Below, in pieces: positions 38,337 to 48,042 of a stretch of DNA of 64,000 nucleotides. Every line of letters starts with the position of its first letter. The stretch's first letter is position 1. The translations under genes were made by a program, and so were the position numbers. The notes beneath the pieces are model-generated. The model worked only from the letters and a program-made list of their open reading frames with translations. It was not told where the DNA came from and did no database searches. The stretch comes from Ottowia massiliensis (GTDB lineage: Bacteria > Pseudomonadota > Gammaproteobacteria > Burkholderiales > Burkholderiaceae_C), in the NCBI RefSeq assembly GCF_900240305.1, contig NZ_LT964854.1:1922001-1986000 (forward strand), given 5' to 3'.

Positions 38337-39232
38337 GGCGCGGCGGGGCTGGCAGCCAGCGGCGTGATCTCAACGCGCAGCACTTGCGGCGGCAGGTAGG
38401 TCAGCGCCACGGGCTGGGCTTGGGGTTGGACGTGGGGCCTGGTGCGGCCTGCCGCAGCGGGCGCGGCCAGCGCCGCCAGCAGCGGCAGGCCCAGCCAGGG
38501 CGGCAGGGCGGCGGCCATGCTGGATAAGGCTTGCAGGCGGGCGGCCAGCGCGGCATCGGTGCGGGCCGTGACGGATTGCACGGTGTCGGCAACGCCCTCG
38601 ACCAGCGCGCCCCGGCAGGGCAGGCTGAGGCGGGCCAGCGCGCACGGGCCAGGCGCAGGGGCCAGCACCAGCGCCAGCGCGCTGGCGTCGGGCACGGGGC
38701 GGCAGGCGCGCAGCGGCTCGGGGTGGTCGCTGTCGCTGGCCAGCAGCAGTACGGGCTGGCCGCCGGTGGCCACTTGCGCCATGGCTTCCAGCAGGCCGGC
38801 GGCAAAGCTGGCGTCGTGGGTGCTGAGCGTTTGCGAAGCGGGCGTGGCGCCAGTGGCGATCGACCAGTAGCCAGCGGCGGCGTTGTGCACCGAGTTGTGA
38901 AAGCGCGTGGGCGAGACCTGCCGGTCTTCGCCTGCCAGCAGCTCGCAGATGGCGTGGCAGTTGTGGCCGTCGCCGCCGGAGCTGGCGAACACGCCGGGCA
39001 GGCTGGCGGGGTCGCGCCCGGCCTGGCGGCAGGCTTGCAGGCCCGCCGCCAGCGTGGCCTTGACGATGCGGCTGGCGCGGCGGCGCTCGGCGGCGGGCAG
39101 CAGCTCGGGCGCGGGCAGAGCGGCGGGCGCATTGGCCCAGCCCGCCTCGCCGCGCAGCACGGCCAGCGCCTGCGGCCAGCCGTCCAGGCCGGGGCCGAGC
39201 AGGCCGATGCCTTCAATCCACGCATTCAGCAT
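38333..39232 (-). CDS. ketosynthase-like chain length factor
   Basis: 299 residues. It resembles beta-ketoacyl synthases but is short and has no Cys at the nucleophile position: the relevant stretch reads GGDGHNCHAICELLAG and RFHNSVHNAAAGYWSIATGA. In aryl-polyene clusters such a partner forms a heterodimer with the true ketosynthase. It overlaps the neighbouring ketosynthase gene (ATG 39232 within its end), which fits stoichiometric pairing. Confidence 0.8.
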   Translation of the reverse strand: MLNAWIEGIGLLGPGLDGWPQALAVLRGEAGWANAPAALPAPELLPAAERRRASRIVKATLAAGLQACRQAGRDPASLPGVFASSGGDGHNCHAICELLAGEDRQVSPTRFHNSVHNAAAGYWSIATGATPASQTLSTHDASFAAGLLEAMAQVATGGQPVLLLASDSDHPEPLRACRPVPDASALALVLAPAPGPCALARLSLPCRGALVEGVADTVQSVTARTDAALAARLQALSSMAAALPPWLGLPLLAALAAPAAAGRTRPHVQPQAQPVALTYLPPQVLRVEITPLAASPAAP

Positions 39233-40488
39233 GCGGCCTCCCCGTCAGGGCGTGAAAGAGAAAAAACCAGGCTGGCATTGCTGCCGCCAAAGCCGAAGGA
39301 GTTGGATAGCGCGTGGCGCAGCCCGGGCGCGGGCGCGGGCTGCATCACCACGTTCAGCGCCAGCGCTGCATCAGGCTGGCGCGTGCCCACGCTGGCAGGC
39401 AGCAGGCCGTGGCGCAGGGCCAGTGCGCAGATCACGGCTTCCACCGCGCCGGCCGCGCCCAGCGTGTGGCCCGTCATGCCCTTGGTGGAGCTGCACGGCA
39501 CGCCGCTGCCCGCGTGGCCGGGACCGAACAGCGCGCTGATGGCGGCGGCCTCGGCGGCGTCGTTGGCCTGCGTGGCGGTGCCGTGCAGGTTGATGTAGCC
39601 GATGTCGGCGGGCCGCAGTCCCGCGCGCTCCAGCGCCTGCTGCATGGCTGCGCGCGCGCCCGCGCCTTCGGGGTGGGGAGATGACATGTGGTGCGCATCG
39701 CTGGATTCGCCCCAGCCGGCGAGCATGACGCCGCCCGCGCCATCCGCATCGCCGCTGGCCGCGCCGGGCCGCTCCAGCAGCGCGAAGGCCGCCGCCTCGC
39801 CGATGGACAGACCCTGCCGCTGCGCGTCGCACGGGCGGCAGGGTTCGGGCGCCGTCAGCTGCAAGGAGGCAAAGCCGTACAGCGTGGTCAGGCACATGGA
39901 ATCCACGCCGCCCACAATGGCCGCATCCGCCAGCCCGGCGGCCATCATCCGCTGGGCGGCGGCGAACACCTTGGCCGAAGAAGAGCAGGCCGTGGAAAGG
40001 GTGAGCGCCGGGCCGCGCAGGCCCAGCGCCTCGCGCACGAAGGCCGTGAGCGACCCCGTGTTGTGCGTGGCGCGGTAGTCGAACCAGGCGGGCAGCGCGC
40101 CATCGGCCCCGCGCTCGCGGTAGGCCAGCTCGGTGGAAAGAATGCCGGAGGTGCTGGTGCCCAGTGCCAGCGCCACGCGGTCCGCGCCGTAGCGGGCGAT
40201 GGCCGCGCGCGCCGCTTGCAAAAAGCCATCGGCTTGCAGGCCCAGCCAGGCCAGGCGCTGGTTGCGGCAGTCGTAGGCGGCCAGCGCGGCAGGCAGCGTG
40301 GCGCCGTCGATGCCCGGCGCTTCGCCTATCCAGGTGGGCAGGCGGGCGGTTTCAAAGTCGCACGGCTTCAGGCCGCTGCGCCCGGCCCGCAAGGCGGCCA
40401 GCAGCGGCTGGCAGCCCGCACCCAGGGCGGTGGTGGCCGTCATGGCGCTCACGGCCAGCGGCTTAATGGGAGAAAGGGCTTGCGTCAT
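39226..40488 (-). CDS. beta-ketoacyl-ACP synthase (KAS I/II type)
   Basis: 420 residues. The catalytic Cys is in TLSTACSSSAKVF, the two His are in INLHGTATQANDA and GMTGHTLGAAGAVE, and the C-terminal NSFGFGGSNASLVF is complete. It is an active condensing enzyme for chain elongation. The start at 40488 (MTQALSPIKPLAVSAM) overlaps the methyltransferase stop. An upstream in-frame ATG at 40671 would overlap that gene extensively and is rejected. Confidence 0.92.
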   Translation of the reverse strand: MTQALSPIKPLAVSAMTATTALGAGCQPLLAALRAGRSGLKPCDFETARLPTWIGEAPGIDGATLPAALAAYDCRNQRLAWLGLQADGFLQAARAAIARYGADRVALALGTSTSGILSTELAYRERGADGALPAWFDYRATHNTGSLTAFVREALGLRGPALTLSTACSSSAKVFAAAQRMMAAGLADAAIVGGVDSMCLTTLYGFASLQLTAPEPCRPCDAQRQGLSIGEAAAFALLERPGAASGDADGAGGVMLAGWGESSDAHHMSSPHPEGAGARAAMQQALERAGLRPADIGYINLHGTATQANDAAEAAAISALFGPGHAGSGVPCSSTKGMTGHTLGAAGAVEAVICALALRHGLLPASVGTRQPDAALALNVVMQPAPAPGLRHALSNSFGFGGSNASLVFSLSRPDGEAAC

Positions 40489-41261
40489 GCTGGAGAAGCT
40501 GGCGCGCGGGCGATAAGAAAGGTGTTGGCAAAAGGCAGCCCGCCCGGCGTAGGCGCGGTTTGCACCGCAAGGCCCAGCGCGCGCAGCGCTGCCGCCCATT
40601 CGTCCAGGGGCCGCGCGTGCAGGCGCGCCAGGCCGTGGCCGCGCGCCAGCGTCACCAGCTGGTCGGCCCACAGGCTGAGCCTGAAGCGCAGGCCGCCTGC
40701 CGCGTCGCCCACGCGCAGCGCCAGCGTGCCGCCGGGGCGCAAGGCGGCGCGCGCGCGGCGCAGCACATCGTCTTGCTGCTGCAAGGGCATGTAATGCAAC
40801 ACGTCAAGAATGGTCACCACGTCCACGGCGGCCTCGCCGAAAGCGGCCTGGCAGATATCGGCCTGCTCCACGCTCACGCGCTCCTCGTCGCCTGACGCGC
40901 GGAAGGCGGCCTGCCCGCGCGCCACGTCGGCGGGCATCAGCTCCAGCGCACGCAGGCGGCGCACGCGCGGCGGCTCGGGCCAGCCTGCGGGCCACGCGCC
41001 GGATTCAAAGCGGTCGCGCGCAGCCAGCAGCCACGCAGCCAGCACGGCCTGGCCGCAGCCCAGATCCAGAAAGTCTTGCGCCTGCGGCGGCAGCGCGCCC
41101 ATGCGCAGCAAGGCCAGAAACATGGGATCGCCGCCCAGCTTGCCGCGTGCGAAATGCCAGGCAAAGCGCCCGCCTGCGCGAAAACGCTGGCTGGCCGCAT
41201 CCACCAGCGCGCGCTGCAAGGCGCGCTCGTCTGGCGTGAAGGCATCATGCAGACCGCTCAT
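40485..41261 (-). CDS. class I SAM-dependent methyltransferase
   Basis: 258 residues with the SAM-binding motif FLDLGCGQAVLAAWLL, the acidic LRALELMPADV and VVTILDVLHYMPLQQQ. Aryl-polyene clusters carry a methyltransferase for O- or C-methylation of the aryl head; that role is inferred from context. ATG 41261 overlaps the deacetylase stop by four bases. Confidence 0.82.
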   Translation of the reverse strand: MSGLHDAFTPDERALQRALVDAASQRFRAGGRFAWHFARGKLGGDPMFLALLRMGALPPQAQDFLDLGCGQAVLAAWLLAARDRFESGAWPAGWPEPPRVRRLRALELMPADVARGQAAFRASGDEERVSVEQADICQAAFGEAAVDVVTILDVLHYMPLQQQDDVLRRARAALRPGGTLALRVGDAAGGLRFRLSLWADQLVTLARGHGLARLHARPLDEWAAALRALGLAVQTAPTPGGLPFANTFLIARAPASPA

Positions 41262-42145
41262 GCCGCCACCTTGTCCAGCGGGCAGACGGCTTCGCCGCCC
41301 TTGAAAGCCTCGTTCAGCGGCACGCTGCGCAGGCGCTGGCCGCGCAGGGCCTGCAACAGGCGCGGCAGCACGGCCAGCACCACGGGCCGCCCGTCGGGCG
41401 CAAGGGCGGAGTTGCCGTCATGCAGCAGCAGCACGTCGCCCGCAGCCAAACCGCGCGTCAGGCGCGCCGTGACCACGCCAGCGTCGGCGCAGCGCGTGTC
41501 GTAGCCACGGCGCGTCCATGAAGCCAGCAACAGGCCCTGCCGGTGCAAGATGGGGTCCAGCAGCGGATTGCGCAGCCCCGCCACGGCGCGGAAGAACTGC
41601 GGCGCACGCCCCGTCACCGAGCCGATGCTGGCCTGCGCCTGCGCCACCTGGCGCGACATGCGCCGCCAGCCGTAAACGGAAAAAGCATGCGGGTGCGTTT
41701 CGGTGTGGTTTTCAATGACATGGCCGCGCCGCGTCATCTCGCGCGCCAGGGCGGCATGGCGGCGCACGCGCTCGCCCACGCAAAAGAAAGTGGCGCGCAT
41801 GCGCGCTTCGTCCAGCAAATCCAGCACGCGGGGCGTGACTTCCGGATGGGGGCCGTCGTCAAACGTCAGCGCCACTTCGCCGCGCGCGGCGGCCTGCGGC
41901 GGCAGGCGCGTGAGGTTCGGCCCCAGCCCCTGGCTGCGCGGCCACAGCCCCACGCCTGCCAGCGCCGCATGGTTGGCCAGCAGCACGCCCAGCCAGGCGG
42001 GCCAGCTCTGCGGCAGGGCCGCCACGGCCCCCAGCCCCAGCAGATGCAGCCAGGCCGAGGCTTGCAGCGCAGGCGCGGGTTTCCACGGCCCTCGCATGCG
42101 CCTGATGGGCCTCACGGGCATTTCTTCTGTTGCGTTCGCACTCAT
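41258..42145 (-). CDS. polysaccharide deacetylase family protein (NodB domain)
   Basis: 295 residues. One or two N-terminal hydrophobic segments precede a NodB domain at about 90-280 with the metal-binding motif VALTFDDGPHPEVTP and the His pair in IENHTETHPHAF. Its substrate is unknown. It is the first visible gene of the polyene-type operon, and the region before it is intergenic repeat and an IS, so upstream operon genes may have been lost. Confidence 0.85.
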   Translation of the reverse strand: MSANATEEMPVRPIRRMRGPWKPAPALQASAWLHLLGLGAVAALPQSWPAWLGVLLANHAALAGVGLWPRSQGLGPNLTRLPPQAAARGEVALTFDDGPHPEVTPRVLDLLDEARMRATFFCVGERVRRHAALAREMTRRGHVIENHTETHPHAFSVYGWRRMSRQVAQAQASIGSVTGRAPQFFRAVAGLRNPLLDPILHRQGLLLASWTRRGYDTRCADAGVVTARLTRGLAAGDVLLLHDGNSALAPDGRPVVLAVLPRLLQALRGQRLRSVPLNEAFKGGEAVCPLDKVAA

Positions 42146-42348
42146 GGCGGCAATTATGTTTCAGCCCCCTTGTTGGACCAGGGCGCGAAGGCGCGTGGAA
42201 ACCGCTTCAGAAAAGGAGCCGCGAAGCCAGCCTGCGCCAAGGCTCCGGGGCCGGGAGCCTCCGTCCGCAACTTGCTTGCGGAATGGATGAAGCGGCGGGT
42301 TCCTGCCCGCCCGCGCCACAAACCTGGCATGCCTCACGGGCCATGCGG

Positions 42349-42437
42349 CATCAAAAACAGGAGCTAATTGAAGCGGCGAAAATGCCATTCAGCGCAGTTT
42401 CCACTAGGACCTATTGCTATGGATAAAAGAGCAAAAA
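42349..42437 (+). repeat. repeat family B copy, with part of family A before it
   Basis: GCATCAAAAACAGGAGCTAA, TTTCCACTAGGACC and GCTATGGATAAAAGAGC are in family order. The bases before it (CATGCCTCACGGGCCATGCG, about 42328-42348) match the A-half that also precedes the 58143 copy. Confidence 0.75.
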
Positions 42438-42539
42438 TGGCTTCGCGCTTTCGTCCTCTGGTATTCAGTCTTGCGCATTCGTTGGCAGCGTCTTGCCCGT
42501 TCCGGACTCATTGCATGGACAGACCGTGGCCAGACGCTA

Positions 42540-43359
42540 GGCTGAATCGACATTCATCCGGTATCTCCGGCGGATGTCCGAGACCAAGCATCCGCGGCCC
42601 AGCTGCTACGAATTGACCCAAACCCAATGGGAGCGAATCGAAGATCTGCTCCTAGGCAAGGCCAGTGACCCTGGGCTTACGGCAGCGGACAACCGCAGCT
42701 TCGTCAATGGCGTGCTGTGGGTGTTGCGCTCCGGGGCGCGCTGGAGCGATCTGCCGACGCGCTACGGAGCCTGCAAGAGCGTGCAAAAGCGCTTCACCCG
42801 CTGGGCGGCCAGGGGCATCCGGGAGCGGGGGTCGCAGTCCCTGATTCAGGATCGAAGCAACGAGTATCTGATGATTGACAGCAGCATTGTCCGGGCGCAC
42901 GCACAGGCGGCGACCGGAAAAGGGGGCAACGCACCCGGCTCTGGGGCGTTGCCCAGGAGGTCTGAGCACGAAGATCCACATGGCGGTGGATGGCCAGGGC
43001 CGCCCGGTGCGATTTATCCTCACTGGCGGCCAGCGTAACGACATCACACAAGCCCCAGCGCTGCTGGCCGGGTTCAAGCCCAAGTACGTCTTGGCCGACA
43101 AAGGCCATGACAGCTGGCAACTGGTGGCGCAGATCCACTCGCTCGGCGCCCAGCCGGTGATCCCGCCTCGCAGCTGCCAGCAACCGCGTGCCTACGACAA
43201 GGCACTCTACCGACTACGCAATCGCATCGAACGTTGCTTTGCCAGGCTCAAACCGTTTCGCCGCATCGCCACTCGCTTCGACCGCAAGCCCTCCCACTTC
43301 CTGGCTTTCCTCTACCTCGCATCGATTCCCTTGTGGGTGGGGTGAATGTCGATTCGGCC
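42540..43359 (+). mobile_element. IS5-family (IS427-like) insertion sequence, copy 2 (820 bp)
   Basis: Ends GGCTGAATCGACATTCAT and, reversed, GGCCGAATCGACATTCAC; flanked by TA. It is nearly identical to copy 1 at 29399 but complete. It stands between a family B repeat half and the start of the polyene-type operon. The eight bases before its left TA (CCAGACGC) are the same as in copy 1. Confidence 0.93.
42574..43345 (+). CDS. IS5-family transposase made by frameshift (orfA-orfB)
   Basis: orfA begins at ATG 42574 (MSETKHPRPSCYELTQTQWE), contains the first catalytic Asp (LMIDSSIVRAHAQ), and runs past a slippery A4G5 run near 42919. orfB is in the +1 frame and carries GLSTKIHMAVDGQGRPVRF, the second Asp (VLADKGHDSW) and the RIERCFARLKPFRRIATRF end with the catalytic Glu. 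Joined, they form a complete DDE transposase, so this copy may be active. Confidence 0.85.
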
Positions 43360-43420
43360 TAGTGAAACGGGCGCAAAAGCCATTTTCAGCCCCTTGAATT
43401 CGCTCCTTTTTCAGAAGCGA
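43360..43420 (-). repeat. repeat family B, first half, cut by IS copy 2
   Basis: Read on the minus strand it ends at the CTAG where the IS sits. The second half is not on the other side of the IS. Confidence 0.65.
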
Positions 43421-43443
43421 AAAGCCGCCTGCCTCAGCCTGGG

Positions 43444-44466
43444 TCAGCCTTGGGTCTGGCCCGCTTGCTGGTGGTAGCGCGTGACGCGCTCCACTTCGTT
43501 TTTGCTGCCGAGAATGACGCTCACGCGCTCGTGCAGCTTTTGCGGCTGCACGTCAAGAATGCGCTGGCGGCCATTGGTGGCCGCGCCGCCGGCCTGTTCG
43601 ATGAGCCAGGCCATGGGGTTGGCCTCGTACATCAGGCGCAGCTTGCCGGGCTTGTCCGGCTCGCGCTGGTCCCACGGGTACATGAAGATGCCGCCGCGCG
43701 TCATGATGCGGTGCACGTCGGCCACCATGCTGGCGATCCAGCGCATGTTGAAGTCCTTGCCGCGCGGGCCGTCTTTGCCTTGCAGGCATTCGTCGATGTA
43801 GCGGCGCACGGGCGCGTCCCAGTGGCGCATGTTGCTCATGTTGATGGCGAATTCGTGCGTGTCTTCGGGAATGCCCAGGTTGTCTTGCGTGAGAACGAAG
43901 CTGCCTTGCTCGCGGTCCAGCGTGAAGGAGGCCACGCCGTCGCCCACGGTGAGCACCAGCGTGGTCTGCGGGCCGTAGATGCAGTAGCCCGCCGCCACCT
44001 GGCGGCAGCCGGGCTGGAGAAAGTCTTTCTCTTGCACGCTGCGGCTTTCTTCGGGCATGTGCAGCACGCTGAAGATGGTGCCAATGCTCACGTTCACCTC
44101 AATGTTGCTGGAGCCGTCCAGCGGATCGAACAGCAGCAGGTATTCGCCCTGCGGGTAGCGGTTGGGCACCACGTGAATGCTCTCCATCTCTTCGCTGGCC
44201 ATGGCGGCCAGGTGGCCGCCCCATTCGTTGGCCTCAATCAGCACTTCGTTGGCGATGATGTCGAGCTTTTTCTGCACTTCGCCCTGCACGTTCTCGCTGC
44301 CTGCGCTGCCCAGCACGCCGCCCACGGCGCCTTTGTTGATGGCCAGGCTGATGCGCTTGCACGCGCGCGCCACCACTTCGATCAGCAGGCGCAAATGCGC
44401 GGGAATGTGCCCGTCCACCCGCTGCTTTTCAACGAGATAGCGGGTCAGGGAAATGGTCTTGCTCAT
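43444..44466 (-). CDS. fbp: fructose-1,6-bisphosphatase class I
   Basis: A 340-residue gluconeogenic enzyme. The metal-binding DPLDGSSNIEVNVSIGTIFS signature is complete. ASEEMESIHVVPN, GGIFMYPWDQREPDKPGKLR and YEANPMAWLIEQAGG are also conserved. The ATG overlaps the TGA of an upstream frame (44463-44465), which marks a former operon partner, now truncated. Confidence 0.97.
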   Translation of the reverse strand: MSKTISLTRYLVEKQRVDGHIPAHLRLLIEVVARACKRISLAINKGAVGGVLGSAGSENVQGEVQKKLDIIANEVLIEANEWGGHLAAMASEEMESIHVVPNRYPQGEYLLLFDPLDGSSNIEVNVSIGTIFSVLHMPEESRSVQEKDFLQPGCRQVAAGYCIYGPQTTLVLTVGDGVASFTLDREQGSFVLTQDNLGIPEDTHEFAINMSNMRHWDAPVRRYIDECLQGKDGPRGKDFNMRWIASMVADVHRIMTRGGIFMYPWDQREPDKPGKLRLMYEANPMAWLIEQAGGAATNGRQRILDVQPQKLHERVSVILGSKNEVERVTRYHQQAGQTQG

Positions 44467-44574
44467 GGTTGGGATTCCTCAGGTTGTGCGGAGCGGGCCG
44501 CCAGGCAGCGCTCCAGTTCGTTCAAGCCGGTTTCGGTCTGGCGCTGCTGTGCCAGCACGCCCGGCTGAGACTAG
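44463..44574 (-). pseudogene. 3' end fragment of a gene that preceded fbp
   Basis: About 110 bases are open in a frame that ends in ATGA, sharing the fbp start. The fragment reads QPGVLAQQRQTETGLNELER then CLAARSAQPEESQP, with host codon style. Upstream of 44574 the sequence changes abruptly at CTAG. I cannot name the gene. Confidence 0.5.
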
Positions 44575-45341
44575 GTCCAACGCCAGCTCGCCCGCCCGCG
44601 CGCAACGCCTGCACCTCAAAGCCGCCGCGCCGCTGCCGAGACGGTCAGCGGGCCAGCAAGGCAATGCTCCAGCGGGCAGCAGATAAGCAGGCATGGAAAA
44701 AACAGGTAGCAGAAGACAGGCGAAAAGTCGGACGATTTTGCAACGGCCGCAGCGGCGGCCCGCGCTGCCAGCAAAGAGCAAATGGCCCCAAAGCGCCTGC
44801 CGCCTTGGGCGCTTCAGCGCAGGAGCTGCGTGCGCACGCCCCGCCAGCGCGGCAAACGCGGTGAATGGGCATGCCGCTCCATCAATCAAACAAGGCCAGC
44901 ATATTGGTTGATGTGGACGGGCTGTTTTAAAAGCGGCCTGAATTGAAAACGGTCTGAAAGGCGTTGCGCTCCATGCGGAAAAACAGTTTCCGATCTTCAG
45001 AAAACGCATATTCCAATGGCTTCCGCCTGTCAGCGCTAATGGCAATATATTCTTGCGGGCCGCAAATCACGAGAATGACAAGCTTTCTGGGTATTTATCT
45101 GCGAACACTGTGTTTCCAGATAAAGCATGACGGCGATCCTGAATGCCATTTCTGGCGCTTGCCAGCGGTGGAGTCTGATCCGTCAAACTGTGTGGGCATT
45201 ACTAACGCAACGGGCGTTGCAGAGGGCAGCGGCGAATTTGGGAAACGAGGCGCTCAATTGATATTGCAAAGACTGCCATGCTCGGCTTACGATGGATTCC
45301 GCTATTTAAACGAGTGACCACTTACGGAAAGGAGCGAAGCG
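44575..45341. other. region without a recognised gene
   Basis: About 770 bases between fbp and the metallopeptidase pseudogene. Composition falls from GC-rich to about balanced after 44960. A short open frame at 44964-45317 matches nothing I know. Confidence 0.5.
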
Positions 45342-46880
45342 ATGCAACTGGAACATTTGTCAATCGACGGGCGGCGCAAGCTGCCGTTTTGCGGCTTTCA
45401 TGCGCTGCTGGGGCGCTGGCTCCGGTGGGCCTTGCTGGCCATGCTGGCGCTGGGCTGGCAGGCGGCAATGGCGACGCCGCCTGCGATGGAACCCATGGCT
45501 GAAATCGTGGTGGATGTTCCCAATCCACAGCCGGGCATACCGGTGGATGAATTCGAGATGAAGTTTTCATTCATCCGATTGGAAAAGGGCCTGCATGGCA
45601 AGATCAAATTCAAGGTAGTTGGAGCCAATCACCGGGATTTGACGGGCATTGAGGTGCCAGCGGAGTTGCCGCTGGATAGCCCGGGGCCGACGGCAGAGGC
45701 TAAATTCAGGCCAAAATTTTTGAAAGCTGGTTGGTATCATATTTTAGCTGATTTTGAATCCAATGAATTCAATGGCGGAATACAATTCAGCATCTTACTG
45801 CATAATGGGAAGGTTTATTACGACTGGCTTGGAACAAATCTGCTGCATTCAATAGCCAGATTCAGTCTCAGGAACCACGATGAATACCAGTCATTGGTCT
45901 CTAAAGTCAATAAAAAGCATGAGCAATGGAAAAAACCATCCAGGGGAAGAAGAACCACTTCCTTTTGAAAGATGGCTGAGCTGATTGCTTATGGCCGGTC
46001 GGATGAAAATGGGGAGCTTAAATTCATATCTCCCGTTGATGACTTGAAATACCAGGTGCAGCTTCTTGGCAAGCACGATAGATTTAATATTGGTATTTTT
46101 AAAGATGCCGATAATTTTACCCCCTTGATATCGCTGTTTGATCAAAAAGAAGAAATAAACATCAAACCTGATGATGCACATAAAGATAACAAATACCACA
46201 TCAGCGAAGCCGAAGCCAACTCCTGATCTGTTTTCCAGGCCCTGTATGAACTGACGGAGCATGTCAAACCCATCGCAGGCATTCCCTAAGCGCCCGTTTT
46301 CAAGAAAGTCGTCACCAACCGTCCCACGCCAAGAGAGGCTTTTCACAGGGCTGGCAGCGATGGAGGAAAAAAGGTGTCTGAAATGCACCTGGGTTCTCTC
46401 AAGTCTTTTGACTGGGACGTGATGGCGCACGAATACGGCCATGCCGTGGCTTACCTGCAAGGCGCAACCAGGGCGGAAGGCGGCTTTCATGACGGAAGCA
46501 ATCNAAAAAAGGTGTCTGAAATGCACCTGGGTTCTCTCAAGTCTTTTGACTGGGACGTGATGGCGCACGAATACGGCCATGCCGTGGCTTACCTGCAAGG
46601 CGCAACCAGGGCGGAAGGCGGCTTTCATGACGGAAGCAACCAGTACGACATTGAAAAGAATCCGTCTGGCGAGGCCCTTAACACCTATCGGAACAAGGAG
46701 CTGTCCAACGCGCTGGCGCTCAATGAAGCCTATGCCACGTGGTTTGCGCTGAATTTTTGGAAAGAGCGCCGGTATTCCAGTGAAATTGCGTGGCTGGGCG
46801 GCCACCGGCTTGATCAGACCTGCGAAGCGAATCAGATGGGCAATCCGATGGATCTGGAAAGCAACGCAAAACCTTATGGC
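45342..46880 (+). pseudogene. secreted zinc metallopeptidase, decayed (in-frame stops)
   Basis: One reading frame carries the whole gene but is interrupted by TGA (45966), TGA (46224) and TAA (46285). An AAGGAG site precedes ATG 45342. A signal peptide follows (LLAMLALGWQAAMA). Beta-rich pieces come next (IKFKVVGANHRDLTGIEVPA; LKFISPVDDLKYQVQLLGKH), then the catalytic VMAHEYGHAVAYLQG with ALALNEAYATWFALNFW. The HEYGH motif with a downstream Glu marks a gluzincin-like protease. A 137-bp duplication around the N at 46504 repeats the active-site region and is probably an assembly fault. The three stops are outside the duplication, so decay seems real. The exact 3' end is unclear. Confidence 0.7.
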
Positions 46881-47176
46881 GCGAGACCGTGCCTTGCGTT
46901 TCGGCCAGCGCCTTTACCCTGGCGGCAAGCGCGGCATGGCGCCTCTGGGCGGGTTCTTGCAGCATCGTGCTGCGGCAAACCGTCACGCCGTCCGCGCCAG
47001 CGGGCCGGATCACTCGCGCCCTGCCTGCCGTGGCTCTTCTGCTCTTCTGATATGGCGTTCGCGCGGGCGGCGCTTTTTGGGTGCTTTGAGGCGTTTTGGA
47101 ATGGCGCTTTGGAACCAGCGTTCAGGGGCGCGCCATTAAACTCATCACCCTTTCGTTTGCACAGGAAAAAACCGTC

Positions 47177-47791
47177 ATGTCCCTGCGTTCGCTGCTGCTG
47201 TTGCTGGTTGGTATTGCCATTTTGGCCTTTGTGGGGGCCAACTGGGGGGTGATGATGGAGCCGACGCATCTGTCTCTGATCGTCGCTGACGTGCAGGCCC
47301 CGCTGGGGCTGGTGATGCTGGGGCTGCTGGCGGGGGTGTCGTGCATGTTTGTGCTGATGATTGCCTACATTCAGGGCACGGTGCTGGTGGAAACGCGCCG
47401 CCACGCCAAGGAGCTGGCGGCGCAGCGCGAGCTGGCAGACAAGGCCGAGGCTTCGCGTTTTACCGATTTGCGCGCGCATCTGGATCAGGAAATGCACCGC
47501 CTGAGCGAGACGCTGGAAAAGGTGAGCCAGGAAACGCTTTCGCGCGTGGATCGCGCCGAGATGGGGCTGCGCGAGCATTCCGCCCAGCCGGAGCTGAGCA
47601 AGCTGGCGCAGACGGTGGAAGGCTTCAACCGCGAGCTGCACATGCGCATTGACCGGCTGGAGATGGGGCTGGGCGAGCGCATTGCCCATCCGCCGCAGCC
47701 GCCCGCGCTGCAAGCGCCTGCTTCCGCGCCCGTTTACACGCACGCTGCGGGCGACGCTTACGTGGATGTGGACGACGCCACGCCGCGCTGA
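47177..47791 (+). CDS. LapA-like (DUF1049) membrane protein with coiled-coil tail
   Basis: 204 residues. Two N-terminal membrane segments (LLLLLVGIAILAFVGANWGV and LGLVMLGLLAGVSCMFVLMI) in LapA style are followed by a long polar, probably coiled-coil region (KELAAQRELADKAEASRF, EMHRLSETLEKVSQETL). The tail is proline-rich. E. coli LapA works with LapB in lipopolysaccharide control; this protein is twice as long and has no lapB beside it, so the role is uncertain. Confidence 0.75.
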   Translation: MSLRSLLLLLVGIAILAFVGANWGVMMEPTHLSLIVADVQAPLGLVMLGLLAGVSCMFVLMIAYIQGTVLVETRRHAKELAAQRELADKAEASRFTDLRAHLDQEMHRLSETLEKVSQETLSRVDRAEMGLREHSAQPELSKLAQTVEGFNRELHMRIDRLEMGLGERIAHPPQPPALQAPASAPVYTHAAGDAYVDVDDATPR

Positions 47792-47841
47792 TGCGGAGGC
47801 CGGCGCCGCGCTGGCGGTGCGGCGGCCCGATTTTTCTGAAG

Positions 47842-47878
47842 AAAAGCCCTTGGCCTGCTGCGGCCAAGGGCTTTTTTT
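47842..47878 (+). terminator. terminator after the LapA-like gene
   Basis: The stem AAAGCCCTTGGCC/GGCCAAGGGCTTT with a six-base loop runs into a T-run. Confidence 0.9.
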
Positions 47879-47883
47879 CAGAG

Positions 47884-48027
47884 CCTGTTCATGGCCTGGC
47901 CGTGAAGGGCGAAAGCTCGGGAAGCGGGATGGACGGCAAGATGCAAACCGCAGGCGGGCCTTGCAGCCTAGCGAGGACTTGCAACGCCGCAAAGCGCCAA
48001 TCCACGCTTTTTGCGCTCACGGACGCA
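47884..48027 (+). repeat. repeat family A copy
   Basis: CCTGTTCATGGCCTGGCCGT at the left, the core GACTTGCAACGCCGCAAAGC, and GCGCTCACGGACGCAC at the right. Confidence 0.75.
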
Positions 48028-48042
48028 CGGGTGAGCCGCCTC

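Noticed and set aside
40489..40671. Longer start for the ketosynthase
   Set aside because: The extra 61 codons overlap the methyltransferase gene and have no ketosynthase likeness.
42161..42388. Small frame upstream of the polyene-type operon
   Set aside because: It lies over diverged repeat A/B sequence; no coding features.
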